NCBI RefSeq assembly: GCF_024347615.1
Contig: NZ_AP025508.1
Span: 2,542,001 to 2,606,000, forward strand
DNA length: 64,000 bases
Reading direction: 5' to 3'
Source: Vibrio splendidus
GTDB lineage: Bacteria > Pseudomonadota > Gammaproteobacteria > Enterobacterales > Vibrionaceae
A program made the position numbers and the translations under genes. The notes under the pieces are model-generated. The model worked only from the letters and a program-made list of their open reading frames with translations, had not been told where the DNA came from and did not search any database. Shown here in pieces: positions 61,501 to 64,000 of this stretch. Within the stretch, counting starts at the first letter, position 1, and each line of letters opens with the position of its first letter.

Positions 61501-62707
61501 CTCGTGCTCCTTTAGAAATAACAACTACACCATCGTCAGATACGTGGTAATGCTTTTTGTCTTCTGTCAGGTTTACACCAATTTGAGTGCCTGGTGCGAT
61601 GTCTGCATCTTTATCAATGATAACGCGACGAAGTATACAACCCTCGCCCACCTTCACATCACCTAATAAAATACTCTCACTAATATCACACGCTGATGCG
61701 ATATTGCTTCGGAAGCCTAATACACTCTTTTCAATACGCGAACCACGTACGTAACTACCGCTACACACAAGGCTATCAATGATCTGAATTCGACCATTAG
61801 CCGAGTCAGTAAATGTAGCTGGTGGTAGTGGCGGATAGTAAGTGTGTAGAGGCCATTTACGGTTGTATAGCGAGAATGGTGCATCTTTCTTAAGAAGGTC
61901 CATATGTGCTTGCCAGTACGCATCAATCGTACCTACATCGCGCCAGTAAACTTCTTCTTTCTCACCAGTAATGCGGTTGGTGCTGAAATCATAAACAAAC
62001 ACATCACCGCGTGGGAACATGTTTGGAATAATGTCTTTCCCAAAGTCATGTGAAGATTCAGGTTTATCTGCATCTTCCGTTAGTTCAGCAAAAAGTTCTT
62101 TCGCTTCAAACACGTAGTTGCCCATTGAAACGAGCGCTGACTCTGGGTCTCCCGGAATCGACTTAGGATTTGCAGGCTTCTCTTCAAAGCCAATCATGCG
62201 GCCTTCAGCATCAACCTCGATAACACCGAATTCTGATGCTTCAGCAAGCGGCATACGCAGTGCAGAAACGGTTAATGCTGCTTTCTTTTCTTTATGGAAA
62301 TCAAGCATTTGTTTGATGTCCATTTTATAGATATGGTCAGAACCAAAAATACAGACTTGATCAGGTTCTTCCAGCTCCATAAAACCCATATTTTGGTAGA
62401 TAGCATCTGCTGTGCCTTCATACCAACGCTTTCCTTTACGCATTTGCGCAGGAATTGGGTCGATAAAACGATCTGTGATGCCACTGATATTCCAACCTTT
62501 TTTCATGTGGTGGAACAGAGATTGTGACTTAAATTGTGTTAATACGTAGATCTTCATAAGATCAGCATTAACGAAGTTGTTCAAAGCGAAATCAATTAAG
62601 CGGTAACTACCACCGAAAGGAACCGAGGGTTTGCTGCGAGATTCAGTCAAAGGTCTTAAGCGAGAGCCTTCACCACCAGCAAGAATCATTCCCAATACAC
62701 CAGCCAT
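61490..62707 (-). CDS. glgC: glucose-1-phosphate adenylyltransferase GlgC
   Basis: GlgC makes ADP-glucose, the committed step of glycogen synthesis. The N-terminal nucleotide-binding motif GGEGSRLRPLTESRSKP and the left-handed beta-helix C-terminus are present. The ATG at 62707 follows a GGAG binding site and gives 405 residues. A longer frame lacks similarity. It heads the glgC-glgA operon. Confidence 0.95.
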   Translation of the reverse strand: MAGVLGMILAGGEGSRLRPLTESRSKPSVPFGGSYRLIDFALNNFVNADLMKIYVLTQFKSQSLFHHMKKGWNISGITDRFIDPIPAQMRKGKRWYEGTADAIYQNMGFMELEEPDQVCIFGSDHIYKMDIKQMLDFHKEKKAALTVSALRMPLAEASEFGVIEVDAEGRMIGFEEKPANPKSIPGDPESALVSMGNYVFEAKELFAELTEDADKPESSHDFGKDIIPNMFPRGDVFVYDFSTNRITGEKEEVYWRDVGTIDAYWQAHMDLLKKDAPFSLYNRKWPLHTYYPPLPPATFTDSANGRIQIIDSLVCSGSYVRGSRIEKSVLGFRSNIASACDISESILLGDVKVGEGCILRRVIIDKDADIAPGTQIGVNLTEDKKHYHVSDDGVVVISKGARVGY

Positions 62708-63195
62708 TTTATTCTCCATATATCTATAGCTTGTCGATGTCAGTACTCGTAGAGGTGTCTTCCTCTGGGGGATGAGCACTAACACTTATTTCGGTACTTA
62801 ACGAATATTCATTCACATACAGTGACAATATCCTAAGCCAAACGTTGTTATGCGTGCACTATTCTTTGCACTTGGTTTTATATACGTTATCGACTTTTCG
62901 GTCGATTTCAATTTTTAATACGCCATTCTGTGCTATGTAAGCTGATTGCTTTCCTAAGACTTAAAGCAGCTCACACTACACCGTTCGGGCGAAACATTAC
63001 ATTAACACCCGTCACACATCAGGTATACAACTAAACACTGATCTTTGAGTTACAATATTTGAATTAAGTTACATTCTCGTTAAAGTTGCATAAGAAGATA
63101 TAATTAATCACCTCCATTTATTTCGCCCTGTGAATTTAATAAATTCTCGCAATCGACACACCAAATCAACCAGTTGCATAATTAGTCGTATTTTG
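62708..63195. promoter_or_regulatory. glgC upstream region
   Basis: An AT-rich 490-bp gap that must hold the glgCA promoter. I saw no defined operator, RNA element or gene. Confidence 0.4.
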
Positions 63196-63199
63196 GTCA

Positions 63200-63227
63200 A
63201 AAAAAAACAGCCTAATGGCTGTTTTTT
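63200..63227 (-). terminator. terminator of topA
   Basis: AAAAACAGCC and GGCTGTTTTT arms with a 4-nt loop continue into a T-run on the minus strand. Confidence 0.85.
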
Positions 63228-63244
63228 CTTCAAATAACGTTCAG

Positions 63245-64000
63245 TTACTTCTCTTTAGGCTTTTTACGTTTATCCGTAACTTCCCACTTACCATCGATGT
63301 ACAAAGCAGTCCAACCAGATGGTTTACCATCCGCTTCAGTACGAACGTAGTTCTCTTTTGTCTTACGACTAAAACGAACGACTGTCGGCTTGCCATCAGG
63401 ATCAGCAACTGGTGCTGATGTCAGATATTGGAATTTAGGTGAAATACGGTCTTTAAAACGCACCAGCTCTTCCACTAATGGCGCACGTGTTTCACGTGAT
63501 TTAGGAAAGTTGCTCGCTGCCATAAATAGACCAGAAGCACCGTCACGAAGTACGAAGTACGCATCTGAGTTTTCACATGGAAGTTCAGGAAAATGCACTG
63601 GGTCTTCTTTAGGTGGCGCTACTTCGCCATTTCTCAGAATCTTACGAGTGTTCTTACAATCTTCACTCGTACAGTCCATGTATTTACCGAAACGACCGTT
63701 CTTCAGAACCATGTCAGAACCACATTTGTCACACTCAACAAGTGGACCATCGTAGCCTTTGACTTTGAATTCGCCATGTTCAACCACATAACCTTCACAG
63801 TTAGGGTTGTTACCACACACGTGCATCTTACGCTTATCATCAATCAGATAAGCATCCATTGCCGTTTCACAAATAGGACAACGCTTTTTCGCTCGAAGTG
63901 CTGCTGTTTCAACGTCTTCTTCAAGAACGTTGATAATACCTTCTTCATCACCAAGGTTGATTGTTGTCTTACAACGCTCTTTTGGTGGAAGTGCATAACC
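63245..64000 (-). CDS. topA: DNA topoisomerase I (C-terminal part)
   Basis: The coding frame is open from the window edge (64000) for 251 residues, so only the C-terminal part is seen. It carries zinc-ribbon motifs CPIC, CGNNPNC and CDKCGSD/CTSEDC typical of topoisomerase I, then two domains that bind single-stranded DNA. An internal Met at 63859 is not the start. The enzyme relaxes negative supercoils. Confidence 0.93.
   Translation of the reverse strand, partial: GYALPPKERCKTTINLGDEEGIINVLEEDVETAALRAKKRCPICETAMDAYLIDDKRKMHVCGNNPNCEGYVVEHGEFKVKGYDGPLVECDKCGSDMVLKNGRFGKYMDCTSEDCKNTRKILRNGEVAPPKEDPVHFPELPCENSDAYFVLRDGASGLFMAASNFPKSRETRAPLVEELVRFKDRISPKFQYLTSAPVADPDGKPTVVRFSRKTKENYVRTEADGKPSGWTALYIDGKWEVTDKRKKPKEK

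Overview
The window reads as a stretch of a Vibrio chromosome. The evidence is the gene content and order: ybgC-tolQRAB-pal-cpoB-nadA, cydAB-cydX-ybgE, cmoM-mukFEB, aspS with a DUF72 gene and cmoA-cmoB, torR/torD, glgC-glgA, and a tfoY gene preceded by a class I cyclic-di-GMP riboswitch. Placement near the Splendidus clade is only a guess. No prophage, insertion sequence, integron or CRISPR array was seen. All coding calls rest on reading the translations; no database search was possible.

Region 1 (1-8.8 kb, all minus strand) holds a DHH phosphoesterase and a run of envelope genes. These are an LPP20-like exported protein, three lipoproteins, a FlgT/LPP20-like exported protein, a MltC-like transglycosylase and two small or uncharacterised membrane proteins. 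Most have no assigned role, and the set looks like one export or surface system. Region 2 (8.8-18 kb) starts with an AT-rich stretch carrying one small ORF with its own promoter-like signals. It continues with gltS, tRNA-Ser(GGA), alaE, a hybrid sensor kinase, a UPF0149 protein, a K+ channel and nadA. Region 3 (18-27.5 kb) is the Tol-Pal envelope operon and the cytochrome bd oxidase operon with its small subunit CydX; an exact FNR-type site lies upstream of cydA.

Region 4 (27.5-40.3 kb) carries ruvC and ruvAB, separated by a chemotaxis receptor, then aspS, a DUF72 gene, cmoA and cmoB. It ends with a compact three-gene operon encoding an aspartic-protease-like lipoprotein, a cysteine-free transglutaminase-like membrane protein and an ATP-grasp ligase. 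This last operon is the best candidate for a poorly described biological system. Region 5 (40.4-53.5 kb) holds a 1409-residue formate dehydrogenase-like fusion, mukB-mukE-mukF, cmoM, and an elyC homologue interrupted by an in-frame TAG. With cmoA, cmoB and cmoM all present, the window encodes the cmo5U34 tRNA wobble pathway up to its methyl ester.

Region 6 (53.6-64 kb) has torR and torD facing away from each other, with no torS, torC or torA in view. Then come purR, the c-di-GMP riboswitch with tfoY, a TVP38-type membrane protein, a DUF2007 zinc-ribbon protein, an alpha/beta hydrolase, glgA, glgC and the C-terminal part of topA, which runs off the window. Several genes appear to use TTG or GTG starts, and many have clear hairpin terminators.
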